Below are positions 7,844 to 16,597 of a stretch of DNA of 64,000 nucleotides, piece after piece. The translations under genes and the position numbers were made by a program. Below the pieces are notes generated by a model. The model did no database searches and was not told the DNA's origin. It saw nothing but the letters and a program-made list of their open reading frames with translations. Position 1 is the first letter of the stretch. Each line of letters begins with the position of its first letter. The stretch is from Bradyrhizobium aeschynomenes (GTDB lineage Bacteria > Pseudomonadota > Alphaproteobacteria > Rhizobiales > Xanthobacteraceae). The stretch is from the NCBI RefSeq assembly GCF_013178945.1, contig NZ_JABFDM010000001.1, forward strand, positions 310,001 through 374,000, given 5' to 3'.

Positions 7844-7993
7844 GTCGTCCCGGGCAAGCCGTGACGCGCGCAGCGCGGCACGGCGCCGACCCGGGACCCA
7901 CGCCGCGGCGGACGTGGTTGTCCGAGCAGGTCATGACGAGCCTGCCTCATACGACTGCCTGTGGTTATGGATCCCGGCGTTCGCCGGGATGAC
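7844..7993. repeat. palindromic repeat, 'GTCGTCCCGG...GGGATGAC' type
   Basis: It begins GTCGTCCCGGG with GACCCGGGACCCA inside, and ends with TGGTTATGGATCCCGG and CGCCGGGATGACGG. The CCCGGGACCCA/TATGGATCCCGG layout resembles the much cleaner copy at 39657-39778. It starts 50 bp after structured element A, as the other does 66 bp after element B. It is imperfect and probably degraded. Confidence 0.6.
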
Positions 7994-8064
7994 GGCGGTG
8001 GTTGTGACGAAGGCACACCGCCGAGCCACCTTCAGCTACGAGGGCATCTGTTGATGAGCAACTC

Positions 8065-8151
8065 CGTCATGCCCGGGCTTGTCCCGGGCATCCACGTCGT
8101 TCCGAGGATGCCGGCCGACGTGGATGGCCGGGACGGAGCCCGGCCATGACG
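8065..8151. repeat. palindromic intergenic repeat, 'CGTCATGCCCGGGC' type, copy 2
   Basis: It has outer arms CGTCATGCCCGGGC and GCCCGGCCATGACG and inner CCACGTCG/CGACGTGG, as in 1981-2065. With the preceding elements it fills the gap 7301-8285, which has no protein-coding gene that I can support. The remaining part (8152-8285) shows nothing. Confidence 0.85.
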
Positions 8152-8285
8152 GGGAGAGCTGACCACAAGCGAAGGTCGGTGGCGGCTGAGATGAATGTTC
8201 GCGCCATCTTCGAGCTTACGGCCTTGACGTCGTGACGTCATCGGGGTGGACCGATCGCCGGCCTCCTGCTGCGCGCCCGCAAATC

Positions 8286-9635
8286 CTACGACGACAACCG
8301 CATATCCAGCAGCCGCCGGCCTTCGCCGCGCAGCAGCTTCTTCACCGCGCTGGAGGCCACCACCTCGCCGTCATTGGCGTACGCCTCGTGGTTCTTCTCG
8401 ATGTCCTCGAGCCGGTACAAATAGTTCACCATCACCGTTGCCGACTCGCGCTGGCCCTTGGCGGAGAGGTCGCCGAGCCAGTTGATGCGCTCCAGCCTTG
8501 CGCCGTTGCCGAGGTGGAAGCGGGCGACGGGGTCGATCAGCTTGCCCTTCGACGTGCGCGCCTTGAGGAAGTAATGCGCGGCGAGCGGCTCGATCACGCT
8601 GCGCAGTTCGGCGGTGATGGATACGTCCTCGACCCAGCGCGGCTCGTTCAAGAGCTTGAGCACGTTGCGATCCTCTTCGGTCGCGTCCTCGGTCGATTTC
8701 AGCCAGCCCATGAAGCCCGGCACCGGCGACAAGGTCACGAAGGTGTCGAGCTTCGGCAGCTCGCGTCTCAACTCCTCGACCACCTGCTTGATCAGGAAGT
8801 TGCCGAACGAGATGCCGCCGAGGCCGCGCTGGGTGTTGGAGATCGAGTAGAACACCGCAGTGCGGGCGCGATCGGCGGGCACCGGGGCGCGATCCACCGC
8901 GAGGAGCGGCGCGATGGCGCCGGGGATGGTCTCGGTCAGCGCGATCTCGACGAAGATCAGCGGCGCGTCGGGCATCGCCGGATGGAAGAAGGCGTAGCAG
9001 CGCCGATCGACCGGATCGATGCGGCGGCGCAGGTCGTCCCAGTCGTGGATCTCGTGCACGGCCTCGTAGCGGATGATCTGCTCGAGGATGTTCGCCGGCG
9101 TCGACCAGTCGATCTTGCGCAGCACCAGAAACCCCCTGTTGAACCACGAACTCAAGAGATGCACGATGTCGCGATCGAGCGCGGCGAGTTCCGGATTTGC
9201 CTTCAGGAGATCCAGGAGATCGGTGCGCATCGCGACCAGCTCGGGCGTGCCGCCCGGCGCGCGGTTGAGGCGGCGGATCAGTTCCTGCCGTCGCGGCTCC
9301 GAGGCGAAATGCAGCGCGCTCGCGCCTTCGTCCGACGGCGCCGCGCGCCAGTCGTCGATCGCCTTGGCAAGCCGGGCGTTGTCGGGGCCGAAATCATGGA
9401 CGAGGGCGGTGAAGAACGCCTTGCGGCCCTCCGCATCGAGGTCATGATAGCCATCGAGCACATCGCGGGCCATGGCCGTGCCCGAGGCTTCGCCGGCGCC
9501 GGACACCAGGGCCTCGCACAGTTCGGTCAGGCTTTTCGCGTCATGCTTGTCGACGGCGCTGCCTCCACCGCGCAGCAATGTCCGGCCGCGCTCGGAAATG
9601 GTGGTGATCAGGTCAGTGAAAAAGGCGTTGGCCAT
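8286..9635 (-). CDS. malonyl-CoA decarboxylase
   Basis: A 449-residue enzyme converting malonyl-CoA to acetyl-CoA and CO2 in the cytoplasm. The helical N-terminal domain (about residues 1-170) is followed by the acetyltransferase-like catalytic domain, with family motifs YAFFHPAMPDAPLIFVE, NTQRGLGGISFGNFLIK, LSPVPGFMGWL and VARFHLGNGARLERINW. The histidine of the last motif corresponds to the catalytic His region. Length is normal for bacterial members. It stands alone without the malonate uptake or malonyl-CoA synthetase genes often found beside matA, so it may serve fatty-acid balance rather than malonate growth; that is inference. Confidence 0.93.
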   Translation of the reverse strand: MANAFFTDLITTISERGRTLLRGGGSAVDKHDAKSLTELCEALVSGAGEASGTAMARDVLDGYHDLDAEGRKAFFTALVHDFGPDNARLAKAIDDWRAAPSDEGASALHFASEPRRQELIRRLNRAPGGTPELVAMRTDLLDLLKANPELAALDRDIVHLLSSWFNRGFLVLRKIDWSTPANILEQIIRYEAVHEIHDWDDLRRRIDPVDRRCYAFFHPAMPDAPLIFVEIALTETIPGAIAPLLAVDRAPVPADRARTAVFYSISNTQRGLGGISFGNFLIKQVVEELRRELPKLDTFVTLSPVPGFMGWLKSTEDATEEDRNVLKLLNEPRWVEDVSITAELRSVIEPLAAHYFLKARTSKGKLIDPVARFHLGNGARLERINWLGDLSAKGQRESATVMVNYLYRLEDIEKNHEAYANDGEVVASSAVKKLLRGEGRRLLDMRLSS

Positions 9636-9763
9636 CTGGTCTCAGTCGAATCCCCGAAAAGCGACAGGCTGCGATGTTACATGGATTTATGGCAAAGGTG
9701 GCGACATTCAAACATAACAAATCGTCAACGCCGCCGCCCGCGCGCGCATGCGCGCCGGCGATG

Positions 9764-10567
9764 TCACCCCGTCTGGCCGGCGAATTCCGTCGGCGTGCGG
9801 CCGGTCACCTGCCGAAAGGCGTACGAAAAAGCCGGCACGCTGGCGTAGCCGAGATCGGCGGCGAGCTGCTTGACCGAGAGATGACGGTCGGTCGACAGCC
9901 GCTCGATCGCCGCGGCGATGCGGGCGCGCTGGCACCAGGCCTTGAAGCTCAGCCGGGTCTCCGCCGCGAACAGCCGCGACAGCGTGCGGGCGGAGCTGCC
10001 GACCTTGCCCGCAAGGGTCGCGAGATCGTGCTCGCTCGCGGGCGAGGCGAGGACGAGCAGGGCGGCACGGCGGGCACGCGGGTCCTGTGGCAGCGGGATG
10101 AAGGTCGAGGAATCCTCGGCGCGGCGCAATTCGAGCAACGCCAGGCGGACCAGCATGGCGGTGCGCTCGGGCCCGCCGTCGGGGGAGAACATTGCCAGGA
10201 TCGCCTGGTGCAGCAGCGGCGACACCTGCACCACGAACTCGCGGTCGAGCCGCTGCCCGCGCGCCTCGCGCGCGAGCCAGTCGAGCTCGAAATACAGTGT
10301 CCGCATCTCGCTGTCCGCCAGCATGTCGATGGCATGCGCATGCCGCGCCGGCACCCATACCGCGCGGTCCGGCGGCACCAGCCAGCGCCCCTGCGGCGTC
10401 GTCACCTGCATCGTGCCGGCGGAGGCGTAGATCAGCTGCGACTCCCTGTGCATGTGCGGATCGAGCCGGGTGCCTTTGTGGTAGCTGCGCGCGATCAGGT
10501 GCACGCCGGGCTCGGTCGTCACCCGGTCGGCGCCGAGCGGCTTCAATGGCGTGTCCACGATGGTCAT
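9764..10567 (-). CDS. AraC family transcriptional regulator with cupin sensor domain
   Basis: A 267-residue regulator. The N-terminal cupin-like domain (about residues 15-110, with LDPHMHRESQLIYASAG and WVPARHAHAIDM) should bind an effector; the C-terminal AraC helix-turn-helix pair (about 165-262) ends with the signature YASVPAFSYAFRQVTGRTPTEF. A TTG start at 10603 is possible, but the ATG at 10567, with GAGAAG six bases before it, is better. It is divergent from an MFS transporter 62 bp away, the usual layout when the regulator controls that transporter. A -10-like TATACT lies on its strand near 10592. Confidence 0.9.
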   Translation of the reverse strand: MTIVDTPLKPLGADRVTTEPGVHLIARSYHKGTRLDPHMHRESQLIYASAGTMQVTTPQGRWLVPPDRAVWVPARHAHAIDMLADSEMRTLYFELDWLAREARGQRLDREFVVQVSPLLHQAILAMFSPDGGPERTAMLVRLALLELRRAEDSSTFIPLPQDPRARRAALLVLASPASEHDLATLAGKVGSSARTLSRLFAAETRLSFKAWCQRARIAAAIERLSTDRHLSVKQLAADLGYASVPAFSYAFRQVTGRTPTEFAGQTG

Positions 10568-10629
10568 TGGCGGCTTCTCGTTGCGGCGAGCCAGTATAAC
10601 CAAATTATTCGGGAATCGAGGATCCGCTC

Positions 10630-11853
10630 ATGAACAGCCCAGGCCTGAACAGATCAAGCCTGAACAGACCAAGCCGCGTCATCGGCTTCGTCAACGCGGC
10701 CCATTTCATCGACCATTATGCGATGCTGATCTTCGCGGCCGCGGTCATCATCATGGGCCCCGCGCTCGGCATGGCCTATGCGGACCTCTTGCCCTATGCG
10801 ACGCCGGGCTTCATCGCCTTCGGCGCCGGCGCGCTCGTGACCGGCTGGCTCGGCGACCGCTGGAGCCGGCGGCACATGATGCTGGTGTTCTATCTCGGCA
10901 TCGGCCTGTCGATGATCTCGGTCGGTCTGGTGCAGACGCCGTGGCAGCTCGGCGCGGCGCTGTTCGCGATCGGCTTGTTCGCCTCGATCTATCATCCGGT
11001 GGGAACCGCGATGCTCGTCTCCTATGCCGACCGGCTCGGCCGCGACATGGGGCTGAACGGCGTGTTCGGCAATCTCGGCGTCGCCTCCTCTGCACTGGTG
11101 ACGGGCGTCGTGGGGCAGTATCTCGGCTGGCGCTTCGCCTTCATCGTGCCCGGCGTGATCACGATCGGCATCGGCTTGGCCTTCGCGATGCTGGTCGCGC
11201 ATGAAGACCGCCGCGGCTCGAAGCAGGCGGCGGCGCAGGCCCGCGTGGCGCGCGAGCAGATGTGGCGGGTGGTGCTGGCGCTGCTCTTGGTGGTGATCGC
11301 GATCTCCACCACCTTCAACGCGATCACGGTGGCGCTGCCAAAGCTGTTCGCGGAGCGGCTGGCTGGCCTGACGCAGAGCCCGGCGCTGCTCGGCGTGATC
11401 GCGGCCGGTGTCTACGTGTTCGGCGCGATGACGCAGTACACGATCGGCCGGCTGCTCGATCGTCACACGCTCAAGGCGGTCGCGCTGCCGTTGTCGCTGG
11501 TGCTGGCGCCGCTGCTCTACCTCGCCGCCGATGCGCGCGACTGGGCGCTGATCTTGGCCTCGATCGGCATCGTGATGGGGGCGTTCGGGCAGGTGACCGT
11601 CAACGACGCCATGGTCGGCAAATACACCGCCGAGGAGTGGCGCTCGCGCGCTTATGCCGTGCGTTACTTCGTCGGCTTCACGGCGGCCGGCGCCTCGGTC
11701 GGCCTGGTCGCCTGGCTGTACGAGCGCGGCGGCTTCGTCACCATGCTGCAGGCCTTCGCCGCGCTGGCGCTGGTCGCGATCATCGCCGCGCTGATCCTGC
11801 CGCCGGAGCTTCCAGCGGCGCGGCCCGCATTGCGGGAGGCGCCGGCCGAATGA
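10630..11853 (+). CDS. MFS transporter, drug efflux type
   Basis: A 407-residue inner-membrane carrier with 12 predicted helices. The loop 2-3 motif GDRWSRRHMMLVF is the classic MFS signature (about residues 76-88), and NLGVASSALVTGVVGQYLGWR resembles motif C of antiporters. Overall it looks like the fosmidomycin-resistance/YfnC-type exporters, but the substrate is unknown. It has GAGGA eight bases before the ATG. The divergent AraC gene probably regulates it. Its 3' end nearly touches the convergent RND permease gene (4 bases apart). Confidence 0.9.
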   Translation: MNSPGLNRSSLNRPSRVIGFVNAAHFIDHYAMLIFAAAVIIMGPALGMAYADLLPYATPGFIAFGAGALVTGWLGDRWSRRHMMLVFYLGIGLSMISVGLVQTPWQLGAALFAIGLFASIYHPVGTAMLVSYADRLGRDMGLNGVFGNLGVASSALVTGVVGQYLGWRFAFIVPGVITIGIGLAFAMLVAHEDRRGSKQAAAQARVAREQMWRVVLALLLVVIAISTTFNAITVALPKLFAERLAGLTQSPALLGVIAAGVYVFGAMTQYTIGRLLDRHTLKAVALPLSLVLAPLLYLAADARDWALILASIGIVMGAFGQVTVNDAMVGKYTAEEWRSRAYAVRYFVGFTAAGASVGLVAWLYERGGFVTMLQAFAALALVAIIAALILPPELPAARPALREAPAE

Positions 11854-11857
11854 TGGC

Positions 11858-14800
11858 TCAGGCCGCGGGCTGCGCGATCACCGGTTTCGCCTTGCGCGCC
11901 GCGCGCCAGTTCTCGAAACGCTGCACCACGACGAAGAACGCCGGCACGAACAGTACGGCGAGGCAGGTCGAGGCCAGCATGCCGGAGAACACGGTGATGC
12001 CGATCGACTTGCGCGCGCTGGCGCCGGCCCCGGTCGCGAGCACCAGCGGCACGACACCGAGGATGAAGGCGAACGAGGTCATCAGGATCGGCCGGAACCG
12101 CGACCGCGCCGCCTCAACCGCGGCTTCCATGAGCGGCTTGCCGTCGCGGCCGTGCAGCTCCAGCCCGACCTCGACGATCAGGATCGCGTTCTTCGCCGAC
12201 AGCGCGATCAGGAGGATGAGGCCGATCTGGACATACAGATTGTTGTCGATCTTCAGCGCGGTCAGGACCGCCATCGGCCCGAGCAGCGACAGCGGCACGG
12301 CGAGGATGACCGAGACCGGGGCGTACCAGCTTTCATATTGGCCGGCGAGCACGAGATAGACCAGGAGGAGGGCGAGCGCGAAGGCGAGATAGATCTGATT
12401 GGAGACGACCTTCTCCTGATACGACATCGCGGTCCATTCATACCCCGCGCCCGGCGGCAGGGTCTTCGCCGCGATCTCCTCCATCAGCTTGAGCGACTGG
12501 CCGGAGGAATAGCCCTGCGCAGGCAGGCCGACGATCGCCGCGGAGGGATAGAGATTGTACAGGCTGATGAGCGACGGTCCGACCGAAGGCTTGACCGTTG
12601 CGACCGTGCCGAGCGGGATCATGTCGCCCGACTGGTTGCGGACCATCAGGCTCTCGATCTGCCGCGGCGTCAGCCGCGCGGTGGAATCGGCCTGGACATA
12701 GACCTGGAACACGCGGCCGAACTTGTTGAACTGGTTGACGTAGGAGGCACCGAGATAGGACGACAAGGCCGAGAACACCTGGTCGGTCGTGACATGCAGG
12801 GTCTGGGTCTTGACCCGGTCGATCTCGACGTCGAACTGCGGCACCATGGCCCGGAACGGCGACTGCACGCGCTGCAGCGCGCTCTGGCTCTGGGCGCTGG
12901 CGACGATCGCCGAGGTCATCGCCTGCAGCTTGGCATAGTCGCTGTTGCCGTCGCGCAGCTCGACCTGCATGGCGAAGCCGGCGGCATTGCCGATGCCCTG
13001 GATCGGCGGCGGCGGCAGGACGAGACTACGCGCCTCGATGATGTCGGCGAGCTTGTCGTTGAGGCCGTAGACGAGGGAGCGCAGGTCCTCGCCCTTGCCG
13101 CGCGCCTCCCAGTCTTTGAGGATGATGTAGGCGACCCCTGCATTGGCGAGGCTGGCGCTGTTGTCCAGCGCGGAGATGCCGGCGATGGTGATGACCTGGG
13201 CGACGCCGGGCGTGGCCTTCGCAATGGCGCCGACCTTGTCGAGCGCCTTCTGCGTCCGCTCCAGCGAGGCGCCGTCGGGCAGCTGCACGGCGGCGATCAG
13301 ATAGCCTTGGTCCTCGATCGGCAGGAAGCCCGTCGGCACCCGCGACAGCCCGTAGCCGCCGGCGGCGATCAGGACCAGCGCGACGATGACGGATGCGGTG
13401 CTGTGCCTGACGAGCCTGCCGATGAGCGCGGTGTAGCGCCGCTCCAGCCGCGCATAGAGATTGTTGAAGACGCGGTAGAGGATGTTGCGCTGCTCCAGCG
13501 GCACCGGCGGCCGCAGCCACAGCGCGCACTGCGTCGGCTTCAGGGTCGCGGCGTTGATCGCCGAGAGCAGGGCGGTCGCCGCGATCACCAGCGCGAACTG
13601 CGCGTAGATGCGGCCCGTCAGGCCGGGCAGGAAGGCGGCCGGGAGGAACACCGCGATCAGCACCAGCGTGATGCCGACGATCGGTCCGAACAATTGGTCC
13701 ATGGCGCGGATCGCCGCGTCGTGGCCGTTCATGCCGCGCTCGATGTTGTGCGCCGCGCCCTCGACCACGACGATGGCATCGTCGACCACGATGCCGATCG
13801 CCAGCACGATCGCGAACAAGGTGGAGAGGTTGATGGTGAAGCCGAGCGCGGCCATCGCCGCGAAGGCGCCGATGATGGTGACCGGCACCGTCGTGGTCGG
13901 CACCAGCATGGCGCGCCAGTCCTGCAGGAAGATCAGGATCACGACCAGCACCAGCACTCCGGCTTCGATCAGCGTCTTGTAGACCTCGTGGATCGAGGCA
14001 TTGACGAACTTCGTGGTGTCGAACGGCGTGTCGTACTGGATGCCCTTCGGGAACGTCCTCGCCAGCTGCGCCATCCTGGTCTCGACGGCCTTCTCGACCT
14101 CCAGCGCATTGGCGCCCGGCGACTGGAACACGCCGATGCCGACGGCGGGCTGGCCGTTGAGCGAGAACATCTGGCCGTAGGTCTGCGCGCCCAGCTCGAC
14201 CGAGCCGACGTCGCGCAGGCGGGTGACGTCGCCATTGTTGCCGGTCTTGACGATGATGTCCTCGAACTCCCGGGCATCATCGAGCCGCCCGGCGACGTTC
14301 AGCGTGTACTGGAACGCTTGGCCGGATGGCGCCGGCGGTGCGCCGATCTGGCCGGCGGCGACCTGCTGGCTCTGCTGCTGGATCGCCTGGATCACATCCT
14401 GCGGCACCAGGTTGCGCACCTGCAGCTTGCTCGGGTCGAGCCAGATCCGCATCGAATATTGCCCGGCGCCGAATACCGTGACGCTGCCGACGCCCGGCAG
14501 GCGCGCGAGCTCGTCCTTGAGATTGATGGTCGCGTAGTTGCTCAGATACAGGCTGTCATACTTCGCGTCAGGCGACGTCAGGGTGACGAACAAGAGGATC
14601 GACGTCGAGCGCTTCTGCACCGTGACGCCCTGGTTCTGCACCGGCTGCGGCAGCTGCGCCAGCGCGCTGGAGACGCGGTTCTGCACAAGCACTTGCGCGA
14701 AGTTCAGATCGGTGCCGATCTTGAACGTGACCGTCAGCGAATAGCTGCCGTCGGCGCCGCTGTAGGACTGCATGTACAGCATTCCTTCGACACCGTTGAC

Positions 14801-15007
14801 CTGCTGCTCGATCGGCAGCGCGACGGTGTCGGTCACGGTCTTGGCGCTGGCGCCGGGATAGCGCGTGCTGACCTGAACGGTCGGCGGCACCACGTCGGGA
14901 TATTGCGCGATGGCGAGGTTGAACAGCGCCACGGCGCCGATCAGCATCATCAGGATCGCGATGACGTTGGAGAGGACCGGCCGCTCGATGAAGAATTTGG
15001 AGATCAC
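11858..15007 (-). CDS. HAE1-type RND efflux permease (AcrB/MexB family)
   Basis: A 1049-residue inner-membrane proton/drug antiporter, the pump of a tripartite efflux system. It begins ISKFFIERPVLSNVIAILMMLIGAVAL and has the usual 12 helices with two large periplasmic loops. The proton-relay motif VVDDAIVVVEGAAHNIE in TM4 carries the paired aspartates, and GYEWTAMSYQEK precedes TM7. The start is GTG at 15007 with AGGAG six bases before it. The adaptor gene ends 10 bases upstream, forming a two-gene operon without an outer-membrane factor, which must come from elsewhere. Confidence 0.95.
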   Translation of the reverse strand: MISKFFIERPVLSNVIAILMMLIGAVALFNLAIAQYPDVVPPTVQVSTRYPGASAKTVTDTVALPIEQQVNGVEGMLYMQSYSGADGSYSLTVTFKIGTDLNFAQVLVQNRVSSALAQLPQPVQNQGVTVQKRSTSILLFVTLTSPDAKYDSLYLSNYATINLKDELARLPGVGSVTVFGAGQYSMRIWLDPSKLQVRNLVPQDVIQAIQQQSQQVAAGQIGAPPAPSGQAFQYTLNVAGRLDDAREFEDIIVKTGNNGDVTRLRDVGSVELGAQTYGQMFSLNGQPAVGIGVFQSPGANALEVEKAVETRMAQLARTFPKGIQYDTPFDTTKFVNASIHEVYKTLIEAGVLVLVVILIFLQDWRAMLVPTTTVPVTIIGAFAAMAALGFTINLSTLFAIVLAIGIVVDDAIVVVEGAAHNIERGMNGHDAAIRAMDQLFGPIVGITLVLIAVFLPAAFLPGLTGRIYAQFALVIAATALLSAINAATLKPTQCALWLRPPVPLEQRNILYRVFNNLYARLERRYTALIGRLVRHSTASVIVALVLIAAGGYGLSRVPTGFLPIEDQGYLIAAVQLPDGASLERTQKALDKVGAIAKATPGVAQVITIAGISALDNSASLANAGVAYIILKDWEARGKGEDLRSLVYGLNDKLADIIEARSLVLPPPPIQGIGNAAGFAMQVELRDGNSDYAKLQAMTSAIVASAQSQSALQRVQSPFRAMVPQFDVEIDRVKTQTLHVTTDQVFSALSSYLGASYVNQFNKFGRVFQVYVQADSTARLTPRQIESLMVRNQSGDMIPLGTVATVKPSVGPSLISLYNLYPSAAIVGLPAQGYSSGQSLKLMEEIAAKTLPPGAGYEWTAMSYQEKVVSNQIYLAFALALLLVYLVLAGQYESWYAPVSVILAVPLSLLGPMAVLTALKIDNNLYVQIGLILLIALSAKNAILIVEVGLELHGRDGKPLMEAAVEAARSRFRPILMTSFAFILGVVPLVLATGAGASARKSIGITVFSGMLASTCLAVLFVPAFFVVVQRFENWRAARKAKPVIAQPAA

Positions 15008-15016
15008 GGGCCGCTC

Positions 15017-16249
15017 CTATCTGGTCACGGAGGCGGGCTGCTCGATGGCCTTCAACTGTGGATCTACCTTTTGCCCGGGAATGGCGCGCAGCAGGCCGGC
15101 GACGACGACGCGGTCGTTCGGCCTCAGGCCGTCGTCGATCACGCGCAGGCCGCCGTCGAGCGGGCCGACCTTGACCTTGCGCTGCTCGACGACGTTGTCG
15201 CCGTTCACGACGAGTACATAGCGGCCGCTCTGGTCGCTGCCGAGCGCGGTGTCAGGCACCAGCAGCGCGGCTTCCGTCCGATCGACCGGCACGCGGATGC
15301 GCACGAAATAGCCCGGCAGCAGCATGTGATCCGGATTCGGCACGAGTCCGCGCACCGCCAGCGTGCCCGTCGAGGCGTTGACGGTGGGAGCGGCGTAGTC
15401 GAGCTTGCCCTGATGCGGATAGCCGTTCTCGGTCTGCAAGCCCAACTCGATCGGGAACTGCTGGAGATCAGAGGACGTCATGCCGCGGCGCCGCGCCTCG
15501 GCGCGGATGCGCAGCACGTCCTGCTCGTTGACGGTGAAGTTCACATAGACCGGATCGAGCGCGACGATGGTCGCGAGCTGGGTCGGCGATGCGACCCCGA
15601 CGAGCTCGCCGACCGAGACCTGATGCGCGCTGACGACGCCATCGAACGGCGCGGTCACCTTCGTATAGCCAAAGTTGACCTTGGCGATCTTGGTGTTGAC
15701 CTGCGCCTGCTGCAGATTGGCCTGGGCGTTGTCGCGGGCCGATATCGAATTGTCGAGCGCGACCTGCGAGGCGGCCTGCCGCGCGACGAGATCGGCTTGC
15801 CGCTTGTAGTCGGCCTCGGCCTGCTTGAACGAGGCCTGAGCGCCAGCCTCGGCCGCCTGCGCCTGGTCGAGCTTGAGCTTGTAGGTCTCCGGCTCGATCG
15901 TGAACAGCGTCGTGCCCTCCTTGACGGTGTCGCCGTCCTTGTAGTCGATCGACTGCAGGAAGCCCTGGACGCGGGCGACGAGATCGACGCTCTTGACCGG
16001 CGCCGTGTTGCCGGTGGCCTCCAGATAGCGCGTCACGGCGCGCTGCACCGGTTGAGCCACCTCGACCTTTGGTGGAGGCGGCGGCTGGTAGCTGTTCTGC
16101 TCGCAGCCGACGAGCAGCAACGCCGCCGAACTGATGAGAAGCGCGATGGATCCGGTTCGTGGCACGGACGTCGCGGGCAGCTTCGGGGCTGCGGGTGCCG
16201 TGGGAGTTTGTCGAGACGACGTGGGTCGATCCGGGCAGGTCGGCGCCAT
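15017..16249 (-). CDS. RND efflux periplasmic adaptor (membrane fusion lipoprotein)
   Basis: A 410-residue adaptor linking the downstream RND permease to an outer-membrane channel. A hydrophobic stretch ends in a lipobox (LLLVGC), so it is probably a lipoprotein. Then follow barrel-sandwich halves (VARVQGFLQSIDYKDGDTVKEG and APFDGVVSAHQVSVGELVG), an alpha-helical hairpin (about residues 110-190), and beta-barrel and membrane-proximal domains. The start is uncertain: TTG 16267, ATG 16261 and ATG 16249 are in frame, and only 16249 has a purine-rich site (GGAAAG). A GTG at 16165 would give a short lipoprotein signal. Confidence 0.9.
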   Translation of the reverse strand: MAPTCPDRPTSSRQTPTAPAAPKLPATSVPRTGSIALLISSAALLLVGCEQNSYQPPPPPKVEVAQPVQRAVTRYLEATGNTAPVKSVDLVARVQGFLQSIDYKDGDTVKEGTTLFTIEPETYKLKLDQAQAAEAGAQASFKQAEADYKRQADLVARQAASQVALDNSISARDNAQANLQQAQVNTKIAKVNFGYTKVTAPFDGVVSAHQVSVGELVGVASPTQLATIVALDPVYVNFTVNEQDVLRIRAEARRRGMTSSDLQQFPIELGLQTENGYPHQGKLDYAAPTVNASTGTLAVRGLVPNPDHMLLPGYFVRIRVPVDRTEAALLVPDTALGSDQSGRYVLVVNGDNVVEQRKVKVGPLDGGLRVIDDGLRPNDRVVVAGLLRAIPGQKVDPQLKAIEQPASVTR

Positions 16250-16597
16250 TCCGCTTTCCATATGCAATGACTGCGAAAAATGTCGACGTCGAGCAACAAC
16301 AAGAATGTTGGTCGCCTGAATAACAACAATCGTTCATCGGAGGAACTGCAATGCGCAGCCGCAGCACGAAGAAATCTGCGTGTCGTGCCGATCCACCCAA
16401 TTTTTCCCACTTGCCAAGTGCCGATCGACGGCGCAGCGTTGGGTCATCATTTCTTCGGGCGCCGCTGGATGACGAGATGTCGGCCGGCGGTGCTGAATTT
16501 GTGCGCGAACGCATACTCACGAGCTCCAATCGAACGCCATGCACGCCGCCGCGCCGGCGACGACGGATTGACGCTCAAGACCATTGAGGATCGGCCC
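16250..16597. other. divergent intergenic region between the RND operon and the Cys-rich gene
   Basis: It should contain promoters for both neighbours. GATCCACCCAA at 16390-16400 begins a 29-base block that recurs at 17530-17558. An ATG at 16351 preceded by GGAGG opens a 78-codon frame that ends at 16587, 11 bases before the next gene, but its composition is not protein-like. TCGACGTCGA near 16282 is a 10 bp palindrome close to the adaptor start. Confidence 0.4.

Noticed and set aside
8232..9848. 538-codon plus-strand frame opposite malonyl-CoA decarboxylase
   Set aside because: It is antisense to a strongly supported enzyme gene and gives a low-complexity translation.
12152..16270. 1372-codon open frame on the plus strand opposite the RND pump operon
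   Set aside because: It is antisense to two clear genes (permease and adaptor) and its translation is Asp/Arg/Gln-rich with no domain; long antisense frames are expected in high-G+C DNA with biased codons.
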